Source of the DNA: Blepharisma stoltei
Lineage: Eukaryota > Ciliophora > Heterotrichea > Heterotrichida > Blepharismidae
DNA length: 64,000 nucleotides
Direction: 5' to 3'
Assembly: GCA_914767885.1 (NCBI GenBank)
Contig: CAJZBQ010000043.1
Location: forward strand, 620,001-684,000
Each line of letters begins with the position of its first letter. Within the stretch, counting starts at the first letter, position 1. The notes under the pieces are model-generated. The model had not been told where the DNA came from, made no database searches, and saw only the letters and a program-made list of their open reading frames with translations. Positions 1-11,800 of this stretch are shown here, piece after piece. Position numbers and translations under genes: made by a program.

Positions 1-1248
1 TGAATTGTGATCTAAGATTTATGCTTGGCCGCTCTGAATTTGAGCATGATGAAAAAAAGGAATCTTTGTTAGCTTGCTTGGAGTTTTGAAAAGCCATGGT
101 GTTTAAGTTTTGCAATAATATTAGTTTTATAATATTTTTATTGTGAAAATAATAAATTATAACTCATTATCTCAAGCTATCTTTGGGAATCTTGATTTTA
201 ATTTTAAAACTAAATATAATGCTAGTAAGTATATACTTTGTAATAAATGATAATTTCAAAAATAATAATTTATTTTATTAAGGCAAATATCACATAATTA
301 ATTGTAAAAGAATATATTATTGCTTACTCCCATCCTTGAGCAGACAAAAACAATTTTGTTCATTACGAAGGGGATAATTTTTTTTTTTTAAAATTCATAG
401 CAAATTTTTTTTTCGAAATTTAAAATAATCCCAATTCACAAAAATTGGAAAGCAAATATTAATTTGATTTTTAAAATTTATATTTTAAAATACAAACAGA
501 ATTATCTAGAGATTTCATTACTAATTATAATTATATATCAAATTTTTTTTATAGAAAATTTTTTATATTAAAAAAATTTTGTTCGCTTACGTAGGGTTTT
601 TGGAATTTTTTAATAGTTTTGCAAAGGGAGAAGTTAACAAATAAAGAATTGTAATTGTTTAATATCAGTTTAATTTATATATATTTATACTTAAATCCGC
701 TTGAATAATACAATTTTTTTAATAGTATTTTAGATATTTTGATATCGTAAAATATCCAAAAGAAAATGGTTTTGATGATAATAGTTTTATGAAGTATTTG
801 GGCAAAATTGAAAGAATTGAGATTTCTTTATTCATTTAGTCAAAAAATTGAAGGTTTAAATGCTTATTCGGATTGAAAAATATTATGCCAAATTCTTAAA
901 ATATGTAATTTTTAATTTTAGTATGCTCGACTTTTCATTAGCCAATTAATGAGAAATAGTATTAAACAAAATTAATTCTTAGAGCATATAAATGCTATTT
1001 TGTTTTGAATTGATAAAGATCCTTTGGCCTCTTTGAAATAAAAAAGTTTCGAAATAAAATGACTATTAAAACATTGACTAATCATATTTCGTATGAGATA
1101 GTTTTTAATTAAGTACCATGCGCTTAGTGTTTAGACTCGTTTTCGCATACATCTTTTCTTCTTTAAACAAGATATAGTTATCTCTTATCAAAAATAATTT
1201 ATGAAGAGAGTGCCTGAAGCATATACAAATATATTTACTTAAATTATT
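1..1248. other. AT-rich intergenic DNA
   Basis: Very AT-rich DNA with frequent stops in all frames even when TGA is read as Trp. Apart from the MITE-like element at 324-633 I see nothing that I can support as a gene or RNA. Confidence 0.6.
324..633. mobile_element. MITE-like IES, C-rich-end family, intergenic
   Basis: About 310 bp bounded by TTA at both ends. The left end reads TTACTCCCATCC and the right end GGGAGAAG followed by TTA. Inside are an AACAAAA...TTTTGTT hairpin and long A/T runs, as in the better-preserved copies at 2559-2934 and 10101-10494. It is a diverged member of the family, with no coding potential. Confidence 0.6.
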
Positions 1249-1509
1249 ATGGTAGAACACCCGCCTATAGGAAGTGATAATTGTACTCTATGTCCAGCAG
1301 TAAGGCAATGACTTTTCTCTGTTATTGGTATTTATTTTACAGTCAACTATATCAAATCAATGCCCTTTCCTACATGAAAATCTCACATAATTGGCTTGGT
1401 TTCACCTATTATCTTTTATGGGGCTGCATATACTCAATATCTTGCGAAATTAGCAGCTCGTAGAAGGTTCATAGAGCAGAGTCTACAGAATGATATCAAA
1501 GAATCCTAA
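1249..1509 (+). CDS. small predicted membrane protein, unrecognised
   Basis: Starting at ATG 1249 and reading two in-frame TGA codons as Trp gives an 86-aa protein ending in TAA at 1507-1509. The N-terminus carries a CTLC motif. Two hydrophobic stretches follow (about residues 22-36 and 49-68, the second containing IIGLVSPIIFYGAAY), then a basic ARRRF segment and a polar tail. Under the standard code the frame is broken, so it is easily missed. The composition and clean start and stop argue for a real gene. The length and two-helix layout would suit a small mitochondrial or ER membrane protein, but I do not recognise the family. Confidence 0.6.
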
Positions 1510-1717
1510 ATTAACCTTGTTATCCAATATTATAGTCAATCCTTAAACTTAACTTAAATTCTTTAACCTTAAATTTGCTTTCTTAATATAAAGTATATTA
1601 ATTTTGCAAGGCATCTCTATCAATAATGATTTTATTAATAGCCTAACTATCTCCTGCTTATTTCCCAAGATTTCTATCAAATTGTTTACCTAAATCAGCC
1701 ATTTATAATTTGTGGGC

Positions 1718-2359
1718 ATGGGCATCTCACGTGATTCAAGACACAAGCGTAGAAAGACAGGAGGGCGTATGCCAATTCACAAGAAAAAGAGAGCTTTCGA
1801 AAAAGCAAGACAGCCAGCAATGACAAAATTGGGTGCTAAACGTATTCACCTTGTCCGTGGCCGTGGAGGAAATTCCAAATACAGAGCCTTACGCTTAGAT
1901 GCTGGTAACTATTCTTGGGCAAGTCAAAATGTTACCATAAAAACACGTATTCTCTGGGTCGTTTACAACGCTACAAACAATGAACTTGTCAGGACCAATA
2001 CAATCACCAAAAACACCATTTTAGAAGTCGATGCCACACCATTCAAAGCTTTCTTCTATAAGACTTATGGCCAAGACTTAGGAAAAGTCAAAAAAGAAGA
2101 AACTGCGACTAGATCAGCGAAAGCTCAAGAAAAATGGGAAAAAATACAAAAAGAGTGGGAAGAGAATGCTAAAGAAAAGAGAATTGATCCTATATTAGAA
2201 AATGACTTCAAAACTGGAAGACTTTTGGCCTGTGTCACTTCAAGGCCTGGACAGAGTGGAAGAGCTGATGGATACATACTTGAGGGAGAAGAATTAGAGT
2301 TCTATAAGAAGAAGCTTGAAAAGAAAAAGACTAAATCTCTATTGGCTAGCAATTTTTAA
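1718..2359 (+). CDS. RPS8: 40S ribosomal protein S8 (eS8)
   Basis: A 213-aa component of the cytosolic small ribosomal subunit. The N-terminus [17 protein letters not shown] and the internal motifs [48 protein letters not shown] and LEGEELEFY match eukaryotic eS8 almost residue for residue in order. The start is ATG 1718, because family members begin MGISRD; an in-frame GTG six bases upstream is not needed. It is a single exon with no IES, ends in TAA, and uses TGG rather than TGA for its Trp codons. It is an essential housekeeping gene and a useful clean contrast to the interrupted genes downstream. Confidence 0.97.
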   Translation: MGISRDSRHKRRKTGGRMPIHKKKRAFEKARQPAMTKLGAKRIHLVRGRGGNSKYRALRLDAGNYSWASQNVTIKTRILWVVYNATNNELVRTNTITKNTILEVDATPFKAFFYKTYGQDLGKVKKEETATRSAKAQEKWEKIQKEWEENAKEKRIDPILENDFKTGRLLACVTSRPGQSGRADGYILEGEELEFYKKKLEKKKTKSLLASNF

Positions 2360-2558
2360 ATAACAAAAATTAATTTTTATATTAAATTTATATGCTGTTT
2401 TTATATTTTTATTTGGATGAGATCTATATATTTTAGAGCACAATTTGTATAAATTTTAATTATTATAATAAATTAAATATAATTTATGTATATTAAAAAA
2501 TGTTTTATTCTTATAAACGGAAGTTAATTTTTCTTAAAATAGGGATTTGCTAGCTATC

Positions 2559-2934
2559 TAATTCACCCCCTTCCGTGAGTGAACAAAAAAATTTTGTTCA
2601 CTCACGGAGGGGGTTAATTTTTTTTTTTTAAAAAAATTTAAATATAAATTTTATAAATAATTTTTTTTTCGAATTTTAAAAAAATCCTAATTTGCAAAAA
2701 TTGGAAAGCAAATATTAATTTAATTTATAAAATTTATTTTTAAAAAGCAATTTGTTTAAAATTAAAACAGAATTAGCTCGAGATTTCATTATGGTAGTTG
2801 CCACTTATATATCAAAATTCTTTCCATAAAAACTTTTTCTATTAAAAAAATTTTTATTCACTCACGGAGGGTGGGTTTTTGGGCAAAAAGTAGCGATTTT
2901 TCTAATGGTTTTGTTCACTCACGGAGAGGGGGAG
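2559..2934. mobile_element. MITE-like IES, C-rich-end family, intergenic
   Basis: About 376 bp between TAA repeats. Both ends and an internal hairpin carry the family motif CCGTGAGTGAACAAAA or its complement, with C-rich tracts outside. The right end reads CGGAGAGGGGGAG then TAA. It lies in the spacer just downstream of eS8. The internal sequence closely follows the 394-bp exon-interrupting copy at 10101-10494. No coding potential. Confidence 0.75.
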
Positions 2935-3100
2935 TAAGAGGAAAAGTAAATAAACCTTTTCAGTCACATCTTTTGTATAAGTTTATGTATTGAAATAAAT
3001 GTGATAATTTTAGAAAAATGCAAACAATTGCTGAGAAGGTTAGGATAAATGCTAGTTTTGATAAAGTAAGTTTTGAAGCAAGATTAAGAGATATAATTAA

Positions 3101-3376
3101 TTACCAAAAGACTGTTACTTTAGTAGGACAGTGGCTGTCTGAGTGAGTTTGCTCATCGCATTTATATTCCTCCTTATTTTCGACCTTCCTTTTACCTTTA
3201 ATAACTTTTGGTTTACGAATAGGATTTTGGCTCTCATTAGCTTTTACTTCCTCAAGATTTGTAGAGTTTTCAATAAGATCTCTTTTATTTTCTGTCAAAT
3301 TTTCAACTGATTCAGCCTGCTTATCTTTTTCTTGTACTTCTTCAAGATTTTTGTTGAGCTCATTTCCAACTTCCAT
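3101..3376 (-). CDS. hypothetical small charged protein
   Basis: A 91-aa ORF on the minus strand with ATG at 3376 and stop TAA at 3101-3103. It is rich in Glu, Lys, Asn and Ser, for example EEVQEKDKQAESVENLTENK, and looks hydrophilic and unstructured. It then has a basic patch (RKPKVIKGKRK) and a C-terminal stretch with two Cys. I recognise no domain. The opposite strand is also open from ATG 3018 to TAA 3384-3386 if one TGA is read as Trp, so the coding strand is not certain. The minus product has the more protein-like composition. Confidence 0.4.
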   Translation of the reverse strand: MEVGNELNKNLEEVQEKDKQAESVENLTENKRDLIENSTNLEEVKANESQNPIRKPKVIKGKRKVENKEEYKCDEQTHSDSHCPTKVTVFW

Positions 3377-3610
3377 TTCTAAATAAATATTCCAAAATAA
3401 TTCAATTTTTTAAAAGGACTTTTCGAAGATACTCAGAAATATTTTCATCAGAGGAGGAGCATGCTAATTTGCTTATAAATTAAAATTAGATTGCTGAGAC
3501 TTGATTATAATTTTAATGTTATATATATGGAAGAAAATAAGGCAATAATAAATCCAAGATTTAGCATAAGGAAACTTTTATTATATTAATTCAGAATTAG
3601 AATTATGGAT

Positions 3611-4133
3611 TATTTTGAGATTTTGATAAGATTATATTATATTAAGATGCGTCTTTATAGTCTCTATTTCCGAGCATCATGCTTTTTAAAGTTAACTTGA
3701 GCCCTGGCTTCTCGGTAGAGGTATTTTCCATCCATCGTATGAGTCATACGGACTTTGCAGGAACTCCCATTTCCAAACCCAAGCAATTAGTTTATCCAAC
3801 TTTGCTTAGCTTAGACCACATCGCCCTTTCACGTTCACTGGATCCTTTAGATGATTCGGGCAGGCCATGAAGCGCCTAGGCAGGTAAGTCGCCCTGTCTC
3901 TATCGGAGGCCAACCTGAGTCTGGCGCTGCTGGTAAAAAATATGCAAAAAGCCGCTGCTCGAGCCAGACAACTAATAAGCGGAAATAGTGAGGGCCTCTC
4001 AAGGCTAACCCAACTCTTTGGCAGCTCTTTGCACAAAAAGCCACGTCCAGATATTCATAAAGACTCCTGCCACAGGGATAACGGGTCGCTCATAACTGGT
4101 CACTTTATATATGAGCTATTTTGAGATTTTGAT
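3611..4133 (-). mobile_element. GC-rich retroposon-like (SINE-like) insertion with 17-bp target duplication
   Basis: An insertion of about 489 bp (3628-4116), far more GC-rich than its surroundings, lies between two perfect copies of TATTTTGAGATTTTGAT (3611-3627 and 4117-4133). One end carries a short AT tandem run (ATTATATTATATTAAG), taken as the 3' tail, so the element is drawn on the minus strand. Short ORFs inside it have no recognisable product. Other insertions of this type lie inside exons at 6860, 29182, 36812, 39276, 48522, 58545 and 62255. Confidence 0.7.
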
Positions 4134-4331
4134 TATAGGTTTAATTAATAAATTTTTTATTCAAATTTTAAAATAATATTTTTTGAACGCGCAATTCTTA
4201 ATATTACTAATAATGGTAATTTAAACTATTTAGGTAGATCTAGAAAGTATATTAGAAATATATTAATAATTATTCATTCCTTAATATCAAAACCTAAATA
4301 CCTGAGAAGATAAATTCATTTATATCAATAA

Positions 4332-5303
4332 ATGGAATCTGCAGAAATCCAATGACTTGGAAGCCCAGGGTATATTGGCCCTTACAGAGAAGATAGAGAC
4401 CCTTATACAGAAATTTATAATGAGCTTAAAGATCTTTGACTTGACTCAAATAAAGATAAAAGTGAAAAATTCAAAAAGGAAAAATTTCAAAAAAATCTAA
4501 AAGTAAAGGTCAGTCCTATCCTTTTGAATTCTAGCAAAGCTGAAGAACTTGACATAACACCAAATAGCAATTCAAATGAAACTTCTGAAGGCAAAAGTTT
4601 TTTAAACCCTGTTATTTTGCCTGATTCCCCTACTTACTGCTTTGCAATTAAAGAAAATGGTATTTATGAAAATACAATAAAAAAGCTGAGGAAATTAGAT
4701 GATGAGCAGAATAATTGCTATATATTCGGGATAACCCCTCAGCTTGCTAATGAAGATCCTGAGTCCAAAGAAACCTCACATGAAATGAGAAAATCTGTAA
4801 AAACAGCTTATAGACTAGTCCAGTTATATGGAGTTGGAAGTGACGCGATGAGATTATACATGCTAGATTGTGAATATTCCAGCAAATTAAGAATATTTGA
4901 AGCAATTCAGTGGCTTGTTAAAACTTGTGACCAGCATCCTAATCAGCAAGTTTATCATGGTCTAGGTTTTTCTCTAAATCTGGAAGAATTAAGGGCTTCA
5001 ATTAGTCTTCATAAAAAACTCCACAACTTCAATAAGCTCGATTATGATGAGAAATGCGAAATTTTAGCAGAGCTAAAATTTGAAGACAGATTACCATGGA
5101 CTTATGAAGTGTATACAGAACTTATTCATAGATATCTTACAACACCTAAGAATGAATATTTCCAAATCTTGAATGATATCATTACAATTGAAATGCGTTA
5201 TAGTTGCATGCCTAGAATAATGAATAACAGAGAGTGAATGATATTAATTAGTGATAAAGTTCTTGAGCTTGCTAATAAGCTGGCAAGGTCAAATAAATGG
5301 TAA
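4332..5303 (+). CDS. hypothetical protein, 323 aa
   Basis: ATG 4332 to TAA 5301-5303, 324 codons including stop, with three in-frame TGA read as Trp (for example in AEIQWLGSPG and NNREWMILIS). Under the standard code only the central 4524-5237 part stays open. The first ~65 residues are charged and Lys-rich. The rest looks globular and largely helical, with segments such as VKTAYRLVQLYGVGSDAMRL and DEKCEILAELKFEDRLPW. There is no signal peptide or membrane segment, so a cytosolic or nuclear location is likely. It is a single exon without an IES. I do not recognise the family. Confidence 0.72.
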
Positions 5304-5345
5304 TTATGCCTGTTTAAATAAAATAGCATTTTTGGTTAATTATAC

Positions 5346-5584
5346 TTACTCCCACCGTCAGCGAACAAAACCATTAGCAAAAGTCCTGCTTTTTGGTAAA
5401 AATCTACCTTAAAAACATATTTTATAAAAAATTATTTTGATATATAAGTGATAATTTTTACAATGAAATCTCTAGCTAATTTTCCTTAATTTTAAACAGG
5501 TTGCATTTTAAAACATAAATTTTTATAATATTTGCTTTAGAATTATTTCGAGAAAAAAATTAATTTATTACTTACAAGGGGGAG
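5346..5584. mobile_element. MITE-like IES upstream of paralogue 1
   Basis: About 239 bp between TTA repeats. The left end is TTACTCCCACCGTCAGCG, followed by AACAAAACCATTAG, the family motif. The right end is ACAAGGGGGAG then TTA. It lies in the spacer. The rest of the spacer (5585-5894) is AT-rich with no gene that I can see. Confidence 0.65.
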
Positions 5585-5894
5585 TTAGAGCCATGATTAT
5601 TTATTAATGAAAATTGCTTAAGAGACACCTAATTTCATAAAAATTAGTAGATTTTTGCCAGTAATATAACATTTTTGTTCTACCTTTTTAAAAAACTTAA
5701 AAGAAATAAAAAATCAAAGACATGAGCTAGAAATTAATGCAATTTCCATAATAATTAAATTTCCCCTTTAAAAGAAATGTCAGAAATGAAAAGAAATTCA
5801 TCATTTCCATAGCAATCTCGCCTAAATTAAAAATCCTATAGCTCACATAATAAATTTTTCAAAGTAAATTTAAGTCATTTTTATTGGTGCAATA

Positions 5895-8800
5895 ATGATA
5901 ATTTGTACAGCGTATTTTCTTTTAAGTTTGATATATCTTGTGCACGCAGCTGACTATACAATTTTTCCCCAAGCGTATTCACAATTCTTTAACGGTTCTT
6001 CATCAGAGCTAGACATCACTTTATCAGAAGCTTTTTTTTCTGGGGAAGAATGCACAGGCCAATTTGGGATTTCTCTTTGGGTCAAAATTGTCGATTCCAC
6101 TATTAGTGGTGATATTTTCAACATAGAAAGACCAGTGTATGAAATATTTAGTTCGACCTTTACATATTACAATAACTTTCCAGAACTTTATTATTCCTCG
6201 AGTACATTGAAAATTATATGGAATAACCCTGATTATAGTGTAATCAGCCAAACTTTATCTCGCTCAATTGTAAACTATATTTATATGATTAATTTTGCCA
6301 AAAAAAATTGAAAATTATAAAAGTCTTATCATTTTTAATGTAAAATCAATAAAAAATAGTATAAAAAATATATAGACGATTTCAACAAATTGGATTTTTG
6401 TTGGAATTTCCGCAAGTTACCCTGACAAAACTGTAGTGTTTTGTATAAACCAAGGAAGTGGCTCAACTTGTAGCAGTGGGTCTTGAAATGCCCAAATCGG
6501 AATTTCGTTTGATTCAGTTTTGATAATGGGAGGAAGTGACTCTTTTACTGGAAGAGTGGGAGATTTTAAAATTCATAATAATGAATATTTACAATTAGCA
6601 GACTGGAATACTCAATATACATTAAGAAGCAGCTGCGGTTCAACCGGATGTGGAGAGTCTAATATATGCTACTCACAGGCTAATCAATGGTGTGGGTCAT
6701 ATTTGGCTTTAGTTCAGCCTTCTTTGTGGACAAGCAGCCCTTATTTTACAGTTTCTTCAACACAAACTAGCAAAATTATTACATCCACTGACGAAGTTTA
6801 CTTTGGAAAGACTTTATCATCAGCTTTGAGTGCTTCTACAAGCTTATCTGTCACAGGGTACACAAATAAAATGGCGACGATACCGACCCGTCCTCTCCCG
6901 GAACTGTGGCGAGATTGGGGACCTTGCTGCGGCCTGAAGCCAATCCGCCCAGGAAAAGGTCTGGAATGGGTGCTGGTAGTTTGTGTCGGCTAGTTTCCCT
7001 CCCAGTCCAGCTACGACGATCCTAGGTCGTCCCAATAGGACACGGGGCAAAAAGGGTTTTTCCTCTAGGGACCGCTAGTGTCAATTTGGAGGGCATGGCA
7101 GGAGCCGACAAGAGCTAAAGGAGTTAATCCTTAGCTCTAACCCTAGTCTGGCGACGTGAAGCACGGTGACCCAGTCCGCCTACTTCCGGGATAGCATGGC
7201 CAAGCCCCATGACCGAAGGAGCTAAGTGGTAGCCTGTGGCACTTAGGTGTACACTGGGAGCAGGGCAAGGAAAGCAAGCGAGGCGTCCAAAAGGCGGAAG
7301 AAAAGGACCTTCGGTCTTGGCAAGGAACTACTCTATAATTTTAACTAAGACTAAGATCTGTCACAGGGTGGATAAAACCTAGTTCTACTTGTGGCTCAGG
7401 AACTACAATTTTAAAAATCATGGCAAATTCAGGCACCCCTTATGCATCTTCCAGCAATATTCTTAGTATAAATATGGCAAGTACATGTACGCAAATGGAG
7501 GCAACAATATATGATAGTTCAGCAGCGTCCCAGCAAACAATTCCAGGATTTGCTCCAGGTGGTGTAACTACTCTAAAAAGTGTATGGACATTTTTTGCAG
7601 TTACTTCGGATGGAACAAATTTTGTATTATACATAGGAACTTCTTCAATCCCAGCATCATCCTCTATGTCTGCAGGACCTACAGCTACATTAGTGCCTAA
7701 TGATATTTGGATTTTTGTAGGAGGAAGCGATACAACCTCATTCAAAGGAGATTATGCTGATTTAAGGCTGTATCCAGGAACTGCCCTAGCAGTAGCAGAT
7801 ATCAACGGTATTTATGGCAGCTCTTCAGCATTTATGGATCCAGTATGCACTTCATTTTCTAGTATTTGGACCTGCCAAACATGTCCAAGTGGTTACTATA
7901 TAGTTGGAGCAATGTGCCAAAGTAAGATATAATTAGAATGCCATCCTTCTTGTGCTACATGTACAGCTAATGATGAAATTTCCTGCAGCTCGTGCTCTGC
8001 AGGAAACTATAAACAATATGGTCATGCATTATTGTGCTTTGATTATTGTCCTATAGGCTTCACAGAGGACACTTCTACTAATTCCTGCACCGGAACACCA
8101 GGAGTCAGTCTAAACCTTAATTTTGAAGACAATTTAACCGGAGATTTTTCTCAATCGGACGTCCTTATCCAATATGGACTCAGTGCAGGGACTTATTATC
8201 CTGATTATGATTTCCAAGACCCTGCCCCTGCAAATAAAAGAGGGATTTATCTAGAAAGAGGAGGGCTTCAAGTCATCCCGAAATCTTCAAGCCAGACTGG
8301 AAGAGTTATGGGGACTGATTTCACTATTGAACTATGAGCAATGCCAATGCTATCCGGGACGTTTTTTTCTTCTTTTACAAGCTCAAAGACATGTGTTTAC
8401 TATTATTTCAAAGAAAGCTGCTCCTGGAAGACATCGAATCCAATTGTGTTTGAAATTGATGATTATGGAAGGATGGTCGTGCATTTGGTCAATCAGGATG
8501 GGACTGGCCAAGATTTATACACTCCTTCTGTAGTCAGCAGTTTTTCTCCTTATGAGTGGGCTCTTTATGCAGTATCTCTCACTTTTGATGATTCCATAAC
8601 GACAACATCAGTCAATATTATGAGAAATACTTTTTCCTACACTTATTCTTCTATTTCTGGCTATTTCAAAGAAACTAGTAATATGCTTCATTGGATCGGC
8701 GCATATAGTGGAGCTGCTAGCTATGTAGGCTACATTTATAGCTTTGTGCTCTATAACTATGGCCGCGCACCATCAGTCGTCCAAGGAGGCTTAGGATCTT

Positions 8801-11800
8801 GTACCTGCACCGCATGTTCTGCAAGTCTAGGGTACTGTCTCCCCACATGTACCAAAAAGCAGTACGTTGATGACAATAATTTATGCCAAAGCTGTGACAG
8901 TTCTTGCAGCCACCCTTGTAATAAAGCAGATACTTGTAATCTTTGCTATGACGATTTATGCTATGAATGCTCTCACTATGGGCTCGGTTATTGCACTGAA
9001 TGCGTTACACATGCAACTTTATCAAGTGGGTCTTGTCATTGCTCCTCTGGCTATGTAAAACAAAATTCAACCTGTGTAGATTCCTGCGACGATGGCTACT
9101 ATGTAGATTTAGCTGCTGGAGCTTGTACACAATGCCCTTCACATTGCAAAAAATGTGACGCATCTACCTGTTTTGTATGTTTTTCTGATTTTATTATAAG
9201 TGATGGCATCTGTACTTGTGCGGATGGCTGGTTTTCGACTGAAAATGATACATGTGAAGCCTGCGACACTTCTTGCAAAACTTGTTCAGTAGTTTCTTCA
9301 AACTGCACCTCATGTATATCTAGTGCCCCTGTCCTCTATGATGGAAATCAATGCTATCCTTGTTCCTCATTCCAAGGTTATGGGTACACTTATGCAGTTT
9401 CTATCAGTAGCATGAGTACATCTTTATTAACCCAATTAGCCCAAAAATGCACAGAAATCTGTGGGGATGGAAAACATATGGGCCAAGCTCAATGTGATGA
9501 CGGAAATAATAGAAGTGGAGATGGGTGCTCATCTGTATGTATAGTAGAAACAGGATGATCTTGCTCTGGTGGGACTTATACGACAAATGATGTCTGTATT
9601 GATACAACTCCTCCTGAACCATCTTTAGCTTATATGAGTGAGACTAGCTCTGGGTATTTGCTTGGGCTTACTTTTAGTGAGCAGATTAGTGTATTGATTG
9701 AAATGGGAAAAAATATAGAAATTGATGTGGGCGGGGCAAGGAAATTCGATTGGTCGATTAATTTGAATAATTTGGTTTATATTATTACGCTGAAGATGTA
9801 TGAAAATGTCGCGACTGGAACTACAGTGACACTTAAGTTTGTGAACCCGAGTGGAATAGTTGATTTAAGTGGGAATCAAATGCAAAAAAGTACGGCAAAA
9901 ACAAGTTTGCCGACTTCGTTTACGTATTCGATGGGGGAGGCTACTACGACGACGGTAACTACTGTTGCTGGGGTTGCTGGAGCTGGGGCTATTACTGCTG
10001 CAGGGTTTGCATCGTGTGCTGGAGGAATGTTTAATCTTCAAGCATTGTGGGGAATGGTTGAAATGATGCAGCTTATAAATTATCTTATATTTTTGTCTCC
10101 TAACCCCCCCTCCCTGAGTGAGCAAAACCATTAGAAAAATCGCTATTTTTGCCAAAAAACCCACCCTCCGTGAGTGAACAAAAATTTTTATGGAAAACAA
10201 ATTTGATATATAAATGATAATTAGTATAATGAAATCTAGAGCTAATTCTGTTTAATTTTAAACGAACTGCTTTTTAAAACATAAATTTTATAAATTAAAT
10301 TAATATTTGCTTTCCAATTTTGAGAATTAGGATTTTTTTAAATTTTGAAAAAAAAAATATTTTTTTATAAAATTTATATATAAATTGTTTTTAAAAAAAT
10401 ATGCTTTATAAAATTTATATATAAATTGTTTTAAAAAAAAAAATTAACCCTCCTGAGTGAACAAAATTTTTTTGTTCACTCACGGAGGGGGGAGTAAGTA
10501 TCCTGAAAATGTGAAAACATTTTTAAGTGCCCTTGGTATTGCAAATGGAAACTTTTTGCCTAACCCATTTCAGATATATGCAGTAAAAGATGATCCCTTC
10601 CCAGATCCTCCAAAAGCATTTTATGACGAAAATTTTAACACCGATTTCTTTATGAATGCTGGGCAGTTTATTTTGTTATGGATGGTCATTTTATCCGGTA
10701 TGCCATTAGTCTTTCTCGGTTACAGATATTTCCCAAAATTCAGACTAATAAGATGGCTAAAAAATTCCTATGCATTCTCCGTGCTCCTCAGAACTGGTAT
10801 TGAGTCGTTCTTAGAAAGCACTCTTGCAGTTTTTCTTCAATGAAGACATCTTGTTAGGCCAAACCAAGATATCGGTTACGTTTCAATGACTTTAAGCTTT
10901 TTGACTTTTATTTATCTTATGTTCACCTTTGGATTAGTAATTTTTAAAGTAACCAGAAAAACTGAAAATGTCCTAAAAAAAGAAAACCATGAAAGAAAAT
11001 ATGGGACCTTATATGATAGCTTTAAAAGAAATTCAAGAATTACTTCATCGTTTTTAATGTTTCAAAATGTCAGAAGAGTTGTTTTTGTGCTACTATGTGT
11101 ATTTTTATATGAGTATACAACAGTTCAAGTAGCTTTGTCTACTTTGGTCTCATTTGGGTACACTCTTTCACTTATTTTACTAACTCCTCTATGAATCAGC
11201 GAAATTAAACCCCTTGATATATGATTTTTGAATTTAAACAGGCTATTAAAATTTTTGAGAGTTTAAATTTAATTATTAATTTATTTCGATTGCTATTTTT
11301 CGCTATATAAAAGATAATAGAAAAATTTGTAGCTTATTGAACGAAAGAGTAAGACCTTTTGAAAAATCAGTGTTAGGAAATGCTATCAATATTGGCAGTG
11401 AGCTTCTTTATTTTGCTGCACATTGTATTATACTGAAGTTTTTAGATGATCAGCTAACAGACTCAGAAAGAGATGATCTTGGCTGGGGAGTAATTGCTTT
11501 ATTAGCATCATCTTTAACTCTTCATTTAATAGCATGTCTTGTAACACAAATTCTTGATATCATTAATGGAATGAAAAAATGCAAGACTTGGTTCATGAAA
11601 AACTTTGCAAATAAGTTTGCAAGATTCTATATACAAATTAAAATGAAGTTGCCTAATAAATTATTTAAATAAATCATTAATTTATATGATAATATTATAT
11701 TAGGTTCTATAGAAAACTGGGCAAATTGAGATTTAAAAGTATAAAGGGAAAGCAATGATTGATACTATTGTTTTGGATAATAAAGTAGAGCTTAAGAAGA

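Noticed and set aside
6844-7050. Open frames within the GC-rich insertions (also 3679-4124, 29229-29510, 36824-37048, 39211-39604, 58721-58954)
   Set aside because: GC-rich DNA has few stops by chance; frames differ between elements, lie on both strands and show no recognisable protein.
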